Counted from the stretch's first letter, positions 8,228 through 17,165 are shown. The stretch: DNA of 64,000 nt from Haloplanus sp. GDY1 (GCF_023703775.1 NZ_CP098514.1:2946376-3010375); one strand, 5' to 3'. The notes: generated by a model not told the origin, from the sequence alone. Numbers and translations are program-made.

Positions 8228-8911
8228 ATGGTCACGGTTTCGTTCGACGCCGGGCGATACGTGGAGTACTACCTCGGCAACGCGCCCAGCCTCTCGACGT
8301 TGCTCGTCGCCAACGGCGTCGCCTTCCTCGTCGGCGTCAGCTTCTACGTCCACTCCACGCCCACCTCCCTCGCCGACGTCCCCACCCTCCTCTATCCCCT
8401 CTTTGCCGACTCGCCGACCGCGCTCGCGCTCGTGACGCTCTCGCTCGCGACGCTCCTCCCGAACCTCGGCCGCCGTCGGGTCGCGGACGCCCCCTCCAAC
8501 ACCCCGCTGGTCTACCTCCACACCTTCGCGTTCGTCTGGCTGGTCAAGTACGGCCTCTGGACCGTCGTCGCCCTCAACCTCCACCCCGACCAGTATCTCG
8601 GGTTCGCCGGCGCGGCGCTCTGGGACTACTGGGGCATCGTCCTCACGCACCTCCTGTTCGTCGCGGAGGCGCTCGTGATCCCCTACTACGCCCGGACGAC
8701 CGACCGTGCGCTGAAACTCGCCCTCGGCGCCCTCCTCGTCAACGACGTCTTCGACTACGCGCTCGGCTACCACCCGCCGCTCCGGTACGACCCCGGACTC
8801 GTCCTGATCCTGGCGACGCTCCTCCTGTCGGTGGGCGCCGTCGCCGCCGCCGACCGCCTGTTCGACCGGCCGGAGCGGTTCGACCCGCTGGCTCCGGGGG
8901 GTGGATCGTGA
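8228..8911 (+). CDS. DUF1405-family integral membrane protein
   Basis: 227 aa from ATG 8228. Six or seven hydrophobic segments are visible (around residues 19-40, 55-80, 96-118, 124-140, 150-165, 186-207). Residues LVKYGLWTVVALN, ALWDYWGIVLTHLLFVAEALVIPYY and NDVFDYALGYHPPL match the DUF1405 pattern. No function is established for the family. The stop codon overlaps the GTG start of the downstream glycosylase (GTGA), so the two form an operon. Confidence 0.85.
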   Translation: MVTVSFDAGRYVEYYLGNAPSLSTLLVANGVAFLVGVSFYVHSTPTSLADVPTLLYPLFADSPTALALVTLSLATLLPNLGRRRVADAPSNTPLVYLHTFAFVWLVKYGLWTVVALNLHPDQYLGFAGAALWDYWGIVLTHLLFVAEALVIPYYARTTDRALKLALGALLVNDVFDYALGYHPPLRYDPGLVLILATLLLSVGAVAAADRLFDRPERFDPLAPGGGS

Positions 8912-9483
8912 GCGACTGGCAGCGCGTCCTCCGGCGCGACCCCGTGATGGCCGAGTTGATCGAGACCCACGGCGACCGACGGCTCCGGCCGGCCGACGAC
9001 GAGTTCCGCCGTCTCGTCGTGAGCATCGTCAACCAGCAGCTCTCGACGGCGAGCGCCGCGGCGATCCGCGAGCGCGTCTTCGACCTGCTCGGCGAGGTGA
9101 CGCCCGCAACGGTGCTCGCGGCGGACCGGGACGCGCTCCGCGAGGCCGGGCTCTCGGGCACCAAGGTGGAGTACCTCCGCAACGCCGCCGAGGCCTTCCG
9201 GGACCGCGACCTCTCGCGCGAGGGCCTCGCCGATCACGACGACGAGGCGGTGGTCGACGAACTCACGACGATCACCGGCATCGGTCGGTGGTCCGCGGAG
9301 ATGTACCTGCTTTTCGTCCTCGCGCGGGAGGACGTCCTCCCCCTCGGCGACCTCGCCGTCCGCCGGGGGCTCGAGGACCTCTACGGCTGCGAGTCACGCG
9401 CCGAGATGCGCGAGGTCGCCGAGCCGTGGCGACCCTACCGCTCGTACGCCACGCTGTACGTCTGGGACCACCACGAGAGCTAG
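8908..9483 (+). CDS. AlkA-like DNA-3-methyladenine glycosylase
   Basis: 191 aa starting at GTG 8908, which overlaps the previous stop by 4 nt. HhH-GPD superfamily: LVVSIVNQQLSTASA at residues 36-50 is the AlkA/MAG signature, the helix-hairpin-helix is TITGIGRWSAEM (121-132), and D148 in PLGDLAVRRG is the catalytic aspartate. It excises alkylated bases to start base-excision repair. It lacks the N-terminal beta domain of bacterial AlkA, as do other short archaeal members. Confidence 0.92.
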   Translation: MSDWQRVLRRDPVMAELIETHGDRRLRPADDEFRRLVVSIVNQQLSTASAAAIRERVFDLLGEVTPATVLAADRDALREAGLSGTKVEYLRNAAEAFRDRDLSREGLADHDDEAVVDELTTITGIGRWSAEMYLLFVLAREDVLPLGDLAVRRGLEDLYGCESRAEMREVAEPWRPYRSYATLYVWDHHES

Positions 9484-10535
9484 TCGTACGCCCGGTCCAG
9501 CGGATCCTCCAGGTCGCCCATCACGGCTTCGAGGGTGTCCGTCGCGGTCACGAGGCCGACCACCTCGCCGTCCTCGAGCACCAGGGCGAGCTCCTGATCC
9601 TGCGCCTGGAACTGATCGAAGGCGTCGCTGACGGTCGTGTCCGCCGAGAGGGTCATCGGCGGCGCCGCGACGTCCGCGAACGTCCGCTCGCCGCGCTCCA
9701 GGGCTTCCAGGTGGGTCAGCACCGACGGGGTGTAGACGATTCCCTGCAGGTCGGTCAGGCCCTCGCCGACGAGCGGAAAGCGTGTGTGGGGGGTCGACCG
9801 CATCGTCGTGAGGTTCTCCTCGACCGACGCCGTCGTCGACAGCGCGACGATGTCGTCGGGATCGGTCACGATCTCCGCGACCGACATCTCGTCGACGGCG
9901 AGGGCGTTGAGCACTTCCTCCCGGCGCTCCTCCGGCACGTCGCCCTCGTCGAGCAGGGAGCCGAGCCGGTTCCGGAGCTCCGCGCGCGACTCGATCACCT
10001 CCTCCTCGGTCTCCAGCCACGCGCCGGACATCTCGATCCCGAACACCGACAGGGTCGCCTTGGCGACGCTGTCCCCGACCTTCATGATCGGGGAGATGAG
10101 CCACGCGAACCAGTACAGCGGCCGGGCGCCGTACCGACAGACGAACTTCGAGCGCTCGACGCCCAGGTACGTCGGGGTCTGCTCCCCGTGGGTCAGATGC
10201 AGGAGGTTGATGATGGCGTAGGCGATCAGGGCACCGGCGCCGATCCCTGCTAGCGCGCTCCCCGCGAAGATCGGTTCGAACAGCGCGGCCAGCGCGGGTT
10301 CGGCGACGATGCCGACCGCGATGCTGGAGGCGGTGATCCCCACCTGACAGCTCGTGAGGTAGATTTCGAGGTCCTGGGTCATCTCCCACGCCCGCCGCAA
10401 CCCCGGCGTGTCGAACTCCGCTTCGGGGTACTGTCGCACCCTGGTGAGTGCGAACTCGATGGCGACGAAAAAGCCGTTCGCGAGGATGAGAAGCAGGCCC
10501 GCGATCAGGCGCAAGCCGAGTTCCAGCGGCGTCAT
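9480..10535 (-). CDS. CNNM/DUF21 membrane protein with CBS pair (hemolysin C-like)
   Basis: 351 aa from ATG 10535 (MTPLELGLRLIAG). Residues 1-190 form the DUF21/CNNM transmembrane domain with NGFFVAIEFALTRVR, the signature QVGITASSIAVGI and HLTHGEQTP. Residues 200-345 hold two CBS repeats (SVAEIVTDPDDIVAL, DTTVSDAFDQFQ, DGEVVGLVTATD). The CorC_HlyC C-terminal domain is absent. The family is linked to divalent cation (Mg/Co) homeostasis. Its end overlaps the convergent glycosylase by 4 nt. The gene follows the RimK-like gene by 32 nt on the same strand. Confidence 0.9.
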   Translation of the reverse strand: MTPLELGLRLIAGLLLILANGFFVAIEFALTRVRQYPEAEFDTPGLRRAWEMTQDLEIYLTSCQVGITASSIAVGIVAEPALAALFEPIFAGSALAGIGAGALIAYAIINLLHLTHGEQTPTYLGVERSKFVCRYGARPLYWFAWLISPIMKVGDSVAKATLSVFGIEMSGAWLETEEEVIESRAELRNRLGSLLDEGDVPEERREEVLNALAVDEMSVAEIVTDPDDIVALSTTASVEENLTTMRSTPHTRFPLVGEGLTDLQGIVYTPSVLTHLEALERGERTFADVAAPPMTLSADTTVSDAFDQFQAQDQELALVLEDGEVVGLVTATDTLEAVMGDLEDPLDRAYD

Positions 10536-10567
10536 CGCCCCCGACTTCAGGAACGAGGCTGAAAAGG

Positions 10568-11920
10568 CTACTCCTCCAGCAGTTCGCCGTCGCTTCGCTC
10601 CTCCTCGTCCGACCGCCGCCGGACGTCGACGCGGTAGTGTTCCAGCACGTCGCGGCCGAGCAGGAGGGGGTAGTCCATGTGGCCCCGGTCCTCGACGCTC
10701 GCGGTGACGGTGTGCTGGGTGCCGCCGATGCCGATGACCAGGTCGACGACCGGCCGGGCCTTCCCGGACTTGACGCTCCCCGACTTCACGCGCGTCATGC
10801 TCTTGATCGGCCCGGCGCCGATGTCGGCGGCCAGCCCCGTGTCGATGCTGGTTCGCGTCGCCCCGGTGTCGGATTTGGCCTTCACCTGCTTCGAGCCGCT
10901 CGTCCCGCTGACGATGACGTCCTCGATGTAGCCGATGACCGGGAGGTCCTCCTGTTCCGGCGGCGTGATCCGTGGCTTGCACGACGGCGTCGAGTCGTCG
11001 AGCGTCGCCGCCAGCGTGCTGACGCGCTCGTCGTCGACCTCCCCGCCAGCCTGCTCGATGGCCAGTTTCGCCACGTAGGGCGCCGGACTCGTCCCCGTCG
11101 CCTGGTAGAGCCCCTTGAACCCCGCCGTGGGGTTGACCTCGAGGACGAACCAGCCGTCCTCCCCCTCGATCAGGTCGACGCCGGCGTAGTCCAGCCCCAT
11201 CACCTCGGTCGTGTACAGCGCCGTCTCCGCCGCCGTCTCGGGCAGGTCGTCGGTCGCGTCGGTCACGTCGCCCCCGAGGGCGACGTTCGTCCGCCAGTCG
11301 CCCTCCGGCGCGTAGCGATACATCGCGCCGACGATCTCGTCGTCGACGACGTACACCCGGAGGTCTCGGTGCCGGCTCTCGTCGCGCTCGACGAGGTCCT
11401 GCAGGAACGCCTGCCGGTTGCCGACCCGCGGGTTGACGGGTTCGGTGAGGTCGACCTTCCAGGTGCCGCCGCCGTGGGTGCCGATGGCCGTCTTGTAGAC
11501 GCCGACGTCGCCGAACCGCCCCCGGCCGGCGTTGAGGCGGTCGTTCGACAGCGCGAGGAAGGCGTCGGGCACCCGGACGTTCCAGTCCGCGAGCGTCGCC
11601 GCCGTCGCGAACTTGTGGATCGCCGTCAGCACCGCGTCCGGTTCGTTCAGCATCGGCCGGATGCGGTTGAACGTCGTCGCCAGCCCCAGCAGTTCGGCGG
11701 GCTCGCTCGTCGTCGAGAGGAGGAGCCGGTTCGCGACCACGTCCACGTCCGGGTCGACCGTCACCTCGCTGTCCTCGATGGAGACGGTCGTGTTCTCCCG
11801 GCGCAGCCACACCGGCTCGTGACCCAGGTCCTCGACCGCGTTCAGGATCGCCTTCGTCTCCTTGCTGTTGTGGAGCGAGAGTACCCCGACGCTGACGCTA
11901 TCCTCCGAGTCGTCTGGCAT
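10568..11920 (-). CDS. rimK: RimK-type ATP-grasp ligase fused to retropepsin-like (RimB/PF05618-type) domain
   Basis: 450 aa from ATG 11920 (MPDDSEDSVSVGVLSLHNSK); an in-frame ATG 27 nt upstream is less likely. The N-terminal part resembles RimK: a preATP-grasp domain to about residue 90, then the ATP-grasp fold with GVYKTAIGTHGGGTWKV and FVLEVNPTAGFKG as metal/ATP site. Residues about 310-440 match the ATP-dependent zinc-protease/retropepsin-like family, with the SDTGATRTSI motif carrying the aspartate and VEDRGHMDYPLLLGRDVL. RimK adds glutamates to a protein or peptide C-terminus; in many genomes the protease-like partner is a neighbouring gene. Here they are one chain. Substrate unknown. 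Confidence 0.88.
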   Translation of the reverse strand: MPDDSEDSVSVGVLSLHNSKETKAILNAVEDLGHEPVWLRRENTTVSIEDSEVTVDPDVDVVANRLLLSTTSEPAELLGLATTFNRIRPMLNEPDAVLTAIHKFATAATLADWNVRVPDAFLALSNDRLNAGRGRFGDVGVYKTAIGTHGGGTWKVDLTEPVNPRVGNRQAFLQDLVERDESRHRDLRVYVVDDEIVGAMYRYAPEGDWRTNVALGGDVTDATDDLPETAAETALYTTEVMGLDYAGVDLIEGEDGWFVLEVNPTAGFKGLYQATGTSPAPYVAKLAIEQAGGEVDDERVSTLAATLDDSTPSCKPRITPPEQEDLPVIGYIEDVIVSGTSGSKQVKAKSDTGATRTSIDTGLAADIGAGPIKSMTRVKSGSVKSGKARPVVDLVIGIGGTQHTVTASVEDRGHMDYPLLLGRDVLEHYRVDVRRRSDEEERSDGELLEE

Positions 11921-11965
11921 GACTCCGTGTTCCGGAGCGCCGCTCAAAGGCGTGCCGGTCGCCGG

Positions 11966-12763
11966 TCAGTCGCGGAGGTAGAGCCGCTTGGTCCGGTCGG
12001 CCACCCGCTCGACCTGTGCGCGTCGTTCCTCGCCGAGGTCCGACTGGCCGTCGGCGACGACGCTCAACTGGTCGACCAGCGACGACAGGTCGTCGCGGAC
12101 CTCCCCGTAGGCGTCGTCGTCGAGCGGGTGGCGGTCGACGAAGTCGTGGAGTTCCTCCGCGCGCGTGAGACACGCGTCCGCTCCCTCGGTCCGGGCGGCG
12201 GAGAGGTGTTCGGTGAGCGAGACGGCGAGGTAGGCGTCGCCGCTCTCCGGGTCGTCGCCCGACGCGGCGCTCCCGCCGCCGCTTCCGCCTCCGCCCCCGG
12301 CAACGTCTCCGTCGTCGGGCAGTTCCGACAGCCCGCGCCGGGCCGCCTCCCGCTCGGCGCTGTAGGTCGCCTCCTCGCTCACCGTCTCGAAGGTGTCCGC
12401 GATCCGATCACGGAGATCCGCCGAGACGCCCCCTCGACCGATCCGACGGAGGCGGTCCAGCGCCGCCTCGCGCTCGCTCGAGTAGTCCGCCTCGGTGGCC
12501 AGCCAGCAGTAGGTGCTGACGACCGTCCCCGCGGCCGACGAGTCGCGCTCGTAGAGGTCCTCCAGTCGCTCCCGGGCCAGTTCGCGCTCCTCCCGGTGGG
12601 TGGCGTCCCGGGCCACGTCCGCGAGCGTCCCGAGGATCTCGCGGCGGCCGGCCTCGTCGGCCCGGTCGTACCGCTCCGCCAGCCGCTCCAGCGCGTCCCG
12701 CCGGTCGTCGCCGTAGGTCGATTCGAGCGCCTGCGTTCGGAGTTCGGTGACGATGTCGGTCAT
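11966..12763 (-). CDS. Helical repeat-like haloarchaeal protein
   Basis: 265 aa, predicted almost entirely helical and very acidic. Residues 1-150 contain four similar helical units, each with a Y/A-rich start and RREAL/ERE-A.RRL pattern (TYGDDRRDALERLAE, THREERELARERLED, DYSSEREAALDRLRR, TYSAEREAARRGLSE), spaced about 40 residues, which looks like a HEAT/TPR-type solenoid. A Gly/Ser linker (155-170) leads to a C-terminal helical bundle. A TATA-like CGTTAATG is 35 nt upstream, so it probably has its own promoter. It lies downstream of the four-gene operon and may be part of the same system. No function is recognised. Confidence 0.72.
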   Translation of the reverse strand: MTDIVTELRTQALESTYGDDRRDALERLAERYDRADEAGRREILGTLADVARDATHREERELARERLEDLYERDSSAAGTVVSTYCWLATEADYSSEREAALDRLRRIGRGGVSADLRDRIADTFETVSEEATYSAEREAARRGLSELPDDGDVAGGGGGSGGGSAASGDDPESGDAYLAVSLTEHLSAARTEGADACLTRAEELHDFVDRHPLDDDAYGEVRDDLSSLVDQLSVVADGQSDLGEERRAQVERVADRTKRLYLRD

Positions 12764-12832
12764 GCCAGTTCGCTCTCGTCGCGGTGTGGTTGGTGGATCA
12801 TTAACGGGTGGTAAGTGTCTTGTGGGCGCTTC

Positions 12833-13441
12833 TCATTGCTCCTCACCGCAGGCGGGACAGAAGCCGGCGGTCGCCGGGATCTCGGTGCCGCAGTAGATGC
12901 AGAACGCCGACTCGTCGTTCTCCGCGCCATCGGGCTCCGGATCCGGATCGGGATCCCGTTCCGGCCCGCTCCCCGACTCGACGTCCCCCACCGCCGACTC
13001 CACGTGTTCGTCGCCGACGGTCGCGTCGTCGAGGACGCTGTCCGAGACGTCCGTCTCTCCCTCCCCGCCGATGGTCGAGTCCTGCACGACGCTGTCGTCG
13101 ACGACGGTCCGTCCCTCGCCGGCGCCCTCGCCCGCACCGATGGACGAGCCCTGCACCACGCTGTCGTCGACGGTGGTGCTCCGGTCGTGGACCTCCGTGC
13201 TGTCGTCGACGACGGTGGTGCTCCGGTCGACCGTCTTCTCCTGGTCGCCGGCGACCACGTCGCCGTCCGCCTCGGCCGACTCCACGGCGTCGCTCGCGGC
13301 GTCGAGGGCGTCGTCCACCACGTCGCCGATGGAGTCGCCCCCGCTCGGGCTCTCGCCTCCGCCGTCGGCGTCCGCCCCTCCCGCACAGGCCGGACACTCG
13401 GCGCCGCTGTACACCTCGTTGTGTTCGTCGCAGTAGGGCAT
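12833..13441 (-). CDS. Zinc-ribbon protein with DSVV repeat motifs
   Basis: 202 aa. An N-terminal Cys/His finger (MPYCDEHNEVY...ECPACAGG) and a C-terminal zinc ribbon (FCIYCG...GFCPACG) flank a low-complexity acidic centre. Inside are repeated units of the type D-x-STTV-x-DS and DSVVQxSxIG (about residues 70-135), for example TTVDDSVVQGSSIG, TVVDDSVVQDSTIG and SVLDDATVG. The same motif family ends the next upstream gene product and the membrane protein at 19767. It is last of a four-gene operon, 4 nt after its neighbour. I infer a scaffold or adaptor role; no enzyme motif is visible. Confidence 0.78.
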   Translation of the reverse strand: MPYCDEHNEVYSGAECPACAGGADADGGGESPSGGDSIGDVVDDALDAASDAVESAEADGDVVAGDQEKTVDRSTTVVDDSTEVHDRSTTVDDSVVQGSSIGAGEGAGEGRTVVDDSVVQDSTIGGEGETDVSDSVLDDATVGDEHVESAVGDVESGSGPERDPDPDPEPDGAENDESAFCIYCGTEIPATAGFCPACGEEQ

Positions 13442-13445
13442 GCGT

Positions 13446-14591
13446 TCACTCCTCCGGTTCGTCCCCGGCGATGTCGGATCGGTTGACGACGCTGTCCTCG
13501 ACGGTCGTGCTCTCGTCGTGGACTTCGGTGCTCCGGTCGATCGCCGTCGTGCTCTCGTCGACCGTCTTCCGCTGATCGCCGGCGACCACGTCGCCCTCGA
13601 CGGTGATCTCCGTGCCGCCGACCGACCCGACGCTGGCGTACCGGAACTCCTCGATGTCCGGGGGATGTTTGCGGGTCCGCTCGATCATCGACTCGACGGT
13701 CTTGCGCACCTTCGCGCGCCGCTCGGTCGGCTCCTCGACCGTCCGCCAGGCGCGGTCGGCGATCTGTCCCTGTCCGTGGTCCGAGACGTCCGCCGGCACC
13801 AGCGCCGACCCCTCCCAGACCGCGTCCACGTCGAACACCCACGGGCCGACGGCGTCGACGTCGTTGTTCGCACGGACGTGCTCCAGGAGTTCCGGCGTGA
13901 GGATCCCGACGCGGTCGGCGATCGTCAGGGTGCCCTCGTCCGAGCGGATCTCGGGGTTGACCACCGCGACGTCGTGGCCGAGGGTCACGTCGTCGCGCGC
14001 GCTCACCGAGACGGCAACGAGATCCGACGCCTCGACGATCCCCTCCGAGCGCACGTCGCCGACCACGACCAGGGGGGCGTTCGCACGCAGCGTCGTCTCG
14101 GCCGACACCGTCCCGTAGACGACCGTCGGCTCCTCGATCGTCACGTGGTCGCCGATCACGTCGCCGTACACCTGCACCGGCCGCGGCTCCCAGTCGTCCA
14201 TCCGCGACCCCGGCGCCGTGACGTCGACCTGCCCCTCCGAGACGACCGACCCCACGACCCGCGCGCCGACGACCGGTGCCGACTCGCCGTCGTCGGCCCC
14301 GGAGTGGACCGCGCCGCCGTGTTCGAGGCTGACGGCGCTGCGGCCGAACACGTCGCCGCGGATCTGGACGCCGTACTTGCAGTCCACCTCGTCGGCGTAG
14401 ATGCCCACGTCCTCCTGGGGCTTGTAGATCGATCCCTTCTCCAGGGTGACCTGCCAGTTGAGCTGTCGGTACGCGTTCTCGCGAGGGACGAGCACCTCCT
14501 CACAGGTCTGGTCCGCCCTGACCGTCGCGAAGTTCGTGTTGTCGGTTTCGACCTTGTCGGAGGTGATCGCCCCCTTGGCCTCCTCAGGCAT
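13446..14591 (-). CDS. Bactofilin-like/polymer-forming beta-helix protein
   Basis: 381 aa. Residues about 20-230 consist of short beta-rich repeats with regularly spaced V/I and G (GVQIRGDVFGRSAVSLEHGG, VYGDVIGDHVTIEEP, VVYGTVSAETTLRA, LVVVGDVRSEGIVEA, LTIADRVGIL), the look of a bactofilin-type right-handed beta helix. An unassigned helical segment follows. The last 50 residues carry DVVAGDQRKTVDES, STEVHDESTTVEDSVVNRSDI, a tail shared with the proteins at 12833 and 19767. Bactofilins polymerise into filaments at membranes (family knowledge); assignment here is by pattern only. It overlaps the upstream gene by 8 nt. Confidence 0.72.
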   Translation of the reverse strand: MPEEAKGAITSDKVETDNTNFATVRADQTCEEVLVPRENAYRQLNWQVTLEKGSIYKPQEDVGIYADEVDCKYGVQIRGDVFGRSAVSLEHGGAVHSGADDGESAPVVGARVVGSVVSEGQVDVTAPGSRMDDWEPRPVQVYGDVIGDHVTIEEPTVVYGTVSAETTLRANAPLVVVGDVRSEGIVEASDLVAVSVSARDDVTLGHDVAVVNPEIRSDEGTLTIADRVGILTPELLEHVRANNDVDAVGPWVFDVDAVWEGSALVPADVSDHGQGQIADRAWRTVEEPTERRAKVRKTVESMIERTRKHPPDIEEFRYASVGSVGGTEITVEGDVVAGDQRKTVDESTTAIDRSTEVHDESTTVEDSVVNRSDIAGDEPEE

Positions 14592-15576
14592 CGGTCGTCA
14601 CCTCGCGTCGGGCCGTCGACCCCTCGGCCCCGTCGCTCGGCCGGCCCGACCCCCGCGTGTCGCGGCCCAGTTGGTACTCCTCCAGCGCGTCGACGAAGCG
14701 GTCGAGCGTCTCGTCGCGCCGGCGCAGGAACTCCGGATCGGCGAACTCGCCGTCCTGTCGGGCGAGCCGGTCGCGGACGTCGTCGCGCTGGGCGTACTCG
14801 GTCACCGCCTCCGCCATGTCGCCGTAACTGTGGGTGGGATGCTCCCGCAGGTAGTTCACGTAGGGCCGCCCCCGGGTCGCCGACTCGTCGGCGCTCCCGC
14901 GCGTCAGCACCGGGAGCACCCTGATCTCCTCGTGACCGTTCCGCTCGATGCCGACCACCCAGAACGGGACCTCGACCGTCGTCGTCCCGGAGATGCCGGA
15001 CAGCGGCGTCTGGAGCGAGTCGATGGTGTTCGCGGTCTTCTCCCGGTCGTCGAGGAACTCGTTGATCGCCGACAGGAACCCGTTTCGGCTCTCGATCACC
15101 GAATCCAGCCGGTCGTCGTACGTCCGCGCCGATCCGTCGCTCAGCCGACTCGACGCCTCCGCCGTCCGGGTCCGGTGTTCCTCGACGTCCGTGAACTCCG
15201 TCTCCACCTGCTCGAACTGCTCGCGGTTGCCGGAGATGGCGCCGACGAAGCGGTCCTTCAGGCGGCGGATGCTGTCCCGGTAATCCTCCAGCACGTCCCT
15301 GCGGCGGCGCTCGAACTCCGCGCGCTTCTCGTCGACCTGCTCCTTGAGGTCGTCGACCAGCCCCTCCATCGCCTCCCGCTGGGCGGCGGCTTTCGTCTGC
15401 TCGATCCGCTCGAAGCTCTGCTCCAGCTGGTCGATGCGGGACTCCAGATTGTCGAGCTGTCGGTTCGTCTGCTTCAGCGTGCTCCGGAGGTCCGAGATCT
15501 CGCCTTTGATGCCGTTCGCGGCCGCCTTCCCCACCTGCTTCGCGCTGCTTCTGGTGAGTGAGACTTTCTCGGCCAT
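14584..15576 (-). CDS. Coiled-coil protein of the zinc-ribbon/bactofilin operon
   Basis: 330 aa. Residues 20-160 are a long charged coiled coil (IKGEISDLRSTLKQTNRQLDN onward in heptads, QVDEKRAEFERRRRDVLED). A globular domain follows around 185-260 with a beta-rich core (TTTVEVPFWVVGIERNGHEEIRVLPV), then helices with YLREHPTHSYGDMAEAVTEYAQ. The VPFWVVG strand resembles VSVPFYLVPY in the preceding gene product, which may mean the two share a domain. The ATG directly abuts the previous stop, so the genes are co-translated. No known family recognised. Confidence 0.75.
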   Translation of the reverse strand: MAEKVSLTRSSAKQVGKAAANGIKGEISDLRSTLKQTNRQLDNLESRIDQLEQSFERIEQTKAAAQREAMEGLVDDLKEQVDEKRAEFERRRRDVLEDYRDSIRRLKDRFVGAISGNREQFEQVETEFTDVEEHRTRTAEASSRLSDGSARTYDDRLDSVIESRNGFLSAINEFLDDREKTANTIDSLQTPLSGISGTTTVEVPFWVVGIERNGHEEIRVLPVLTRGSADESATRGRPYVNYLREHPTHSYGDMAEAVTEYAQRDDVRDRLARQDGEFADPEFLRRRDETLDRFVDALEEYQLGRDTRGSGRPSDGAEGSTARREVTTDA

Positions 15577-17130
15577 CTATCGCAGCCTCCGTTCGACCGT
15601 CTTCGCGGCCTCGTAGTCGGACCTGACCTGGTGGTAGTCGCGCTCGGCTCGCTCCTTGATCTGCTCGTACTGTGTCATGTCGATCATCTTCTGCTCTTTG
15701 TTCTGTCTGACCTCCTCGGCGTCGCGTTCCAGGTCGTCGGCGCTCTCCATGATCGGTTCGCGGAACGCGTAGTAGAGGCTCCGCCAGGTCTCCCCGAAGA
15801 CGGCGCCGCTGTCGGGAACCCGCGCCGTCTCCACGTCGCCGTGGATCTCGCAGTGCCCGCCGTCGCTCCCCATGTCGGGGAGGGTGTTGAACGCCCGCTT
15901 GAGTTCCTCGCTGAGTTCCGGGATCTCCCGCTGGATGTCGTTGCGGATCTTCTCCGTGAACTCCCCGTCGTACCCCTCGTCGAGGTCGCGGTCGCTCAGG
16001 GCCGCCCCGAGACTCCCCGTCTCCGAACTGAGGATCTCCGATACGAGATCCAGACGGCCGTCGATGTCCTCGACGCGGTCGGCCAGACACTCCGCACACA
16101 CGTGTCGGTGGACCGCCGCGTCGACCGTCTCCGCGTACGCGTCGTAGTGGTCGGTGACCGCCTGCTCGTTCGTCTGGAGTCGCTCGGCGAACGCAGTCGC
16201 CCGCTCGTTGACGAACGTGCGCTGTTCGCGGGCCTGCGAGAGCAGGTCGCCGCTCACCGCCTCCTGCTCGACGCCCCGGATCTCGTCGACCTCCGCCTCG
16301 CTCTCGGCCGCCGACCGTCGGGTCGGCACGCCCGGCAGGTCGCTCCCCTCGGCGAGGTAGCCCCGCTCGGCGAGCCGTCGGATGCTCTCGCTTTTGGCGT
16401 CGTTCGCGTGGACGTTCACGTCGACCACGTCGTGGGAGACGTCCGACGCGATGTCGGTCATCCGGTCCATCTGGTCGAGCAGCGGCCGTTCGAGCCGTCC
16501 GTGGTCGGCCACGTCCGGGGCGAACTGCTCGGCGAACTCCGGCGAGACCACCGACTCCCCGCCCAGCGTGTCCTCGTAGGCGTCCATCAGTTCCTCGAGG
16601 CGCTCGCCCTCCGTCGTCAGCGCGTCGCCGTCGATGTTCGCGAGTTCCAGTCGCGTCTCCGGGGCCTGATTGAGCCCGTCGAAGATCATGAACCGCTCCT
16701 GGTACGGGACCAGGTAGAACGGCACCGACACCTGTGAGACGAACGAGACTTCGCCGTCCGGTTCGTTCTCCCGGAGATTGCGTTCGTTTTCCTCGATCCG
16801 TTCGACCGCCTCCTGGTACTGTTTGTACGCGTACCCCCCGCTCCCCGCGGCGACCAGCAGTCCGACCCCGATCAACGCGAGCGAGGGACTGTTCCCGCCG
16901 ATCACCCCGAACAGCACGAGGAAGACGCCGACGCCGACCCCTCCGATACCGATCACTTTCATCCGGTCCTTCCGATCCTCCGCCTCGTCGATGGCGTCCT
17001 CGTACTGTTTTCTACGCTCGAAGAATTCCCCTGCTGCGTCGGCAAACGCTCGGGCTAGCACCTCGGTCCTCGCGACTCGACCGTCGGTCGGACCATCGCC
17101 CCCGAGCATCCCCGGTGCCTGATAACTCAT
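15577..17130 (-). CDS. Two-helix membrane coiled-coil protein, first gene of operon
   Basis: 517 aa. Two transmembrane helices at about residues 57-80 and 83-103 (MKVIGIGGVGVGVFLVLFGVIGG, then SLALIGVGLLVAAGSGG). A beta-containing cytoplasmic domain with SQVSVPFYLVPYQERFMIFDG follows, then long helices. Cys/His pairs HRHVCAECL (about 346) and GHCEIHGD (about 438) may together bind one zinc ion. The C-terminal 70 residues are a charged helix. A TATA box ATTTTATGT lies 30 nt before the ATG, so transcription of the four-gene operon 17130-12833 likely starts here. Function unknown; a membrane platform for the downstream proteins is an inference. Confidence 0.78.
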   Translation of the reverse strand: MSYQAPGMLGGDGPTDGRVARTEVLARAFADAAGEFFERRKQYEDAIDEAEDRKDRMKVIGIGGVGVGVFLVLFGVIGGNSPSLALIGVGLLVAAGSGGYAYKQYQEAVERIEENERNLRENEPDGEVSFVSQVSVPFYLVPYQERFMIFDGLNQAPETRLELANIDGDALTTEGERLEELMDAYEDTLGGESVVSPEFAEQFAPDVADHGRLERPLLDQMDRMTDIASDVSHDVVDVNVHANDAKSESIRRLAERGYLAEGSDLPGVPTRRSAAESEAEVDEIRGVEQEAVSGDLLSQAREQRTFVNERATAFAERLQTNEQAVTDHYDAYAETVDAAVHRHVCAECLADRVEDIDGRLDLVSEILSSETGSLGAALSDRDLDEGYDGEFTEKIRNDIQREIPELSEELKRAFNTLPDMGSDGGHCEIHGDVETARVPDSGAVFGETWRSLYYAFREPIMESADDLERDAEEVRQNKEQKMIDMTQYEQIKERAERDYHQVRSDYEAAKTVERRLR

Positions 17131-17154
17131 ACGGCCAGAAATTACCGACCCGCT

Positions 17155-17165
17155 ACATAAAATTG
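17155..17165 (-). promoter_or_regulatory. Promoter of the four-gene coiled-coil/bactofilin operon
   Basis: ATTTTATGT on the minus strand sits about 30 nt before the ATG at 17130, consistent with a leaderless transcript. The opposite strand has a separate TATA at 17246 for the small gene at 17277. Confidence 0.5.
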
